Assembly (NCBI GenBank): GCA_002352365.1
Contig: DEIJ01000135.1
Coordinates: forward strand, 1-6,778
Origin: Dehalococcoidia bacterium UBA2777
Lineage (GTDB): Bacteria > Chloroflexota > Dehalococcoidia > UBA2247 > UBA2777
Length of the DNA: 6,778 nucleotides
Direction of reading: 5' to 3'
A program made the position numbers and the translations under genes. Every line of letters starts with the position of its first letter. Position 1 is the stretch's first letter. This document shows positions 5,470 to 6,778 of this stretch, piece by piece. Under the pieces are notes generated by a model, which was not told the origin of the DNA, did no database searches, and worked only from the letters and a program-made list of their open reading frames with translations.

Positions 5470-6693
5470 ATGAGCTATAACTTTATGCACTCGCCTTCAT
5501 ACTTTATCACTGCGGAATCGGTCACCGAAGGACACCCTGATAAACTCTGCGATCAGATTTCTGATGCCATCCTTGACGCTATCCTGGCCCAAGATCCTTA
5601 TGCTAAAGTAGCCTGTGAAACGTTGGTTACTACCGGGCTGGTGATAGTTGCCGGTGAGATTAGCTGCGATTGCTATATAGAGATCTCTGAAATCGCCCGG
5701 GAAGCGATACGAGAGGCAGGCTATACTCACCCTGAGTATGGTTTCGATTACCAGAGCTGTGGAGTGCTTGTCTCCATTAAAGAGCAATCTAGGGACATCT
5801 CTCAGGGCATAGAGGAATCGCTAGAGGCGAGAGAAGGAAGAGTAGGCAGCAATGACTGGGATAAGGTTGGCGCTGGTGACCAAGGGATAATGGTTGGCTT
5901 TGCCTGTAATGAAACCCCAGAACTTATCCCCTTACCGGTCTCTTTGGCCCATAAGCTATGTCGCCGCCTCGCCGAGGTAAGAAAAACCAATCTCCTGCCT
6001 TATCTTCGCCCTGACGGAAAATCTCAGATAACTGTAGAATACAGTCACGGTGTTCCCCGGCGGGTGGGCAGTGTGGTGATTGGGGCACAGCATAATCCCG
6101 AAGTCAGCCATGATGTAATTGAGCATGATATTATCGAGCAGGTAGTCAAAGCTGTTATTCCCCCCTCCTTGCTGGACGAAGGAACAAAATACTATGTTAA
6201 TCCTACGGGACGCTTTGTGATTGGTGGGCCGGTGGCAGATGCCGGACTCACTGGGCGCAAGATTCTCGTTGATAGTTATGGTGGGATAGCTAGGCACGGC
6301 GGGGGATGTTTCTCAGGGAAAGACCCTACTAAGGTTGATCGCTCGGCTGCTTATGCTGGTCGATATGTTGCCAAGAATGTGGTGGCGGCGGGATTAGCCG
6401 ACCGCTTTGAAATACAGATCTGCTATGCTATCGGCGTAGCTCATCCCCTGGCCATTTCTATCGAAACCTGGGGCACAGCTAAAGTTGATGAGCAGTTCAT
6501 CCTTGAGTTAATCAACAAACACTTTGATTTGCGTCCTGGAGCCATTATCGATAATTTAGGTTTAAGTCGCCCTATCTATAAAGCCACTGCTACCTACGGA
6601 CACTTCGGTCGTGACGACTATGACTTTCCTTGGGAGAGAACTGATAAAGCGGCAATTCTACGCGCTGAGGCGGGATTGGCCAAGGGGGTGTAG
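5470..6693 (+). CDS. metK: S-adenosylmethionine synthetase (methionine adenosyltransferase)
   Basis: This 407-residue cytoplasmic enzyme makes SAM from methionine and ATP, releasing phosphate and pyrophosphate, and normally works as a tetramer with Mg and K ions. Signatures are complete: FITAESVTEGHPDK (12-25) with His22 and Asp24, GAGDQG (134-139), and the phosphate loop GGGCFSGKDPTKVDRS (277-292) with Lys284, Lys288 and Asp290. These are followed by AAYAGRYVAKN and the C-terminal HFGR block. Length is slightly above the usual 380-400, without insertions that disturb motifs. The start at 5470 has AGGAG (5459-5463) six bases away, formed partly by the ahcY stop; an in-frame ATG at 5485 is less favoured. 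Together with ahcY it covers SAM synthesis and SAH removal. Methionine synthase, the step joining them, is not seen in the window. A radical-SAM gene follows two bases after the stop. Confidence 0.98.
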   Translation: MSYNFMHSPSYFITAESVTEGHPDKLCDQISDAILDAILAQDPYAKVACETLVTTGLVIVAGEISCDCYIEISEIAREAIREAGYTHPEYGFDYQSCGVLVSIKEQSRDISQGIEESLEAREGRVGSNDWDKVGAGDQGIMVGFACNETPELIPLPVSLAHKLCRRLAEVRKTNLLPYLRPDGKSQITVEYSHGVPRRVGSVVIGAQHNPEVSHDVIEHDIIEQVVKAVIPPSLLDEGTKYYVNPTGRFVIGGPVADAGLTGRKILVDSYGGIARHGGGCFSGKDPTKVDRSAAYAGRYVAKNVVAAGLADRFEIQICYAIGVAHPLAISIETWGTAKVDEQFILELINKHFDLRPGAIIDNLGLSRPIYKATATYGHFGRDDYDFPWERTDKAAILRAEAGLAKGV

Positions 6694-6695
6694 CA

Positions 6696-6778
6696 GTGCA
6701 AAAAGAGATATTGCCACCGGCAGTGGTCAACTTTGTAGTTACCCGGGAGTGCAACTTACGGTGTAAGCATTGTTATAG
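6696..6778 (+). CDS. Radical SAM enzyme, N-terminal fragment cut by the window end
   Basis: Only 27 codons are present. A GTG start at 6696 follows a strong ribosome site (AGGGGG, 6684-6689) inside the end of metK, with two bases between the metK stop and this start. The peptide reads VVNFVVTRECNLRCKHCY. The CxxxCxxC motif (Cys19, Cys23, Cys26) binds the 4Fe-4S cluster that cleaves SAM to a 5'-deoxyadenosyl radical. The short lead-in and the TRECNLRCKHCY wording are common in SPASM-type enzymes (cofactor or peptide maturation, heme-pathway AhbC/AhbD-like, PqqE-like). The subtype cannot be set without the rest. Being placed directly after metK suggests co-expression with SAM supply and an oxygen-sensitive, probably anaerobic metabolism. 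Confidence 0.9.
   Translation, partial: MQKEILPPAVVNFVVTRECNLRCKHCY

Noticed and set aside
1..6778. CRISPR array, tRNA or rRNA genes
   Set aside because: No regularly spaced repeats and no tRNA- or rRNA-like segments were noticed on either strand.

Overview
The window reads as a piece of a bacterial chromosome of about 50% GC. The ahcY-metK pair, the radical-SAM gene and the overall protein style suggest an anaerobe, and my best guess is a Chloroflexota/Dehalococcoidia-like lineage. That guess rests on the impression the proteins give and has not been tested by any search. Almost everything lies on the plus strand. A decayed transposase trace and a promoter facing out of the left edge are the only convincing minus-strand signals.

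Positions 1-580 hold no intact gene. A good minus-strand promoter (22-50) points left. A frameshifted remnant of what looks like an IS256-type transposase lies at about 184-341 on the minus strand. A short leader with a strong hairpin (513-530) precedes the first gene. Positions 581-2055 hold two tightly coupled genes. The first is a small P-loop kinase-like protein, with a TTG start behind a perfect Shine-Dalgarno site and a tryptophan in place of the invariant P-loop glycine. The second is a complete PHP-family phosphoesterase of the TrpH/YciV (RNase AM-like) type. Positions 2056-2419 are non-genic but not blank: they contain patches that resemble the PHP gene just upstream in the same order, best explained as the wreck of a tandem duplicate.

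Positions 2420-3704 form a sharply AT-rich island. It encodes an 87-residue protein, probably the head of a restriction enzyme or a small partner protein, followed by an intact beta-class DNA methyltransferase. A near-perfect 11-bp direct repeat lies at its two edges. The base composition and the missing full-length nuclease suggest an acquired and partly degraded restriction-modification unit. A 134-residue helical protein of unknown function (3716-4120) follows, back at normal base composition.

Positions 4186-6778 are a compact S-adenosylmethionine operon. It holds S-adenosylhomocysteine hydrolase (ahcY), then methionine adenosyltransferase (metK), then the start of a radical-SAM enzyme cut off by the window end. 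AhcY clears the product inhibitor left by methyltransferases, MetK makes SAM, and the radical-SAM enzyme is a SAM consumer.
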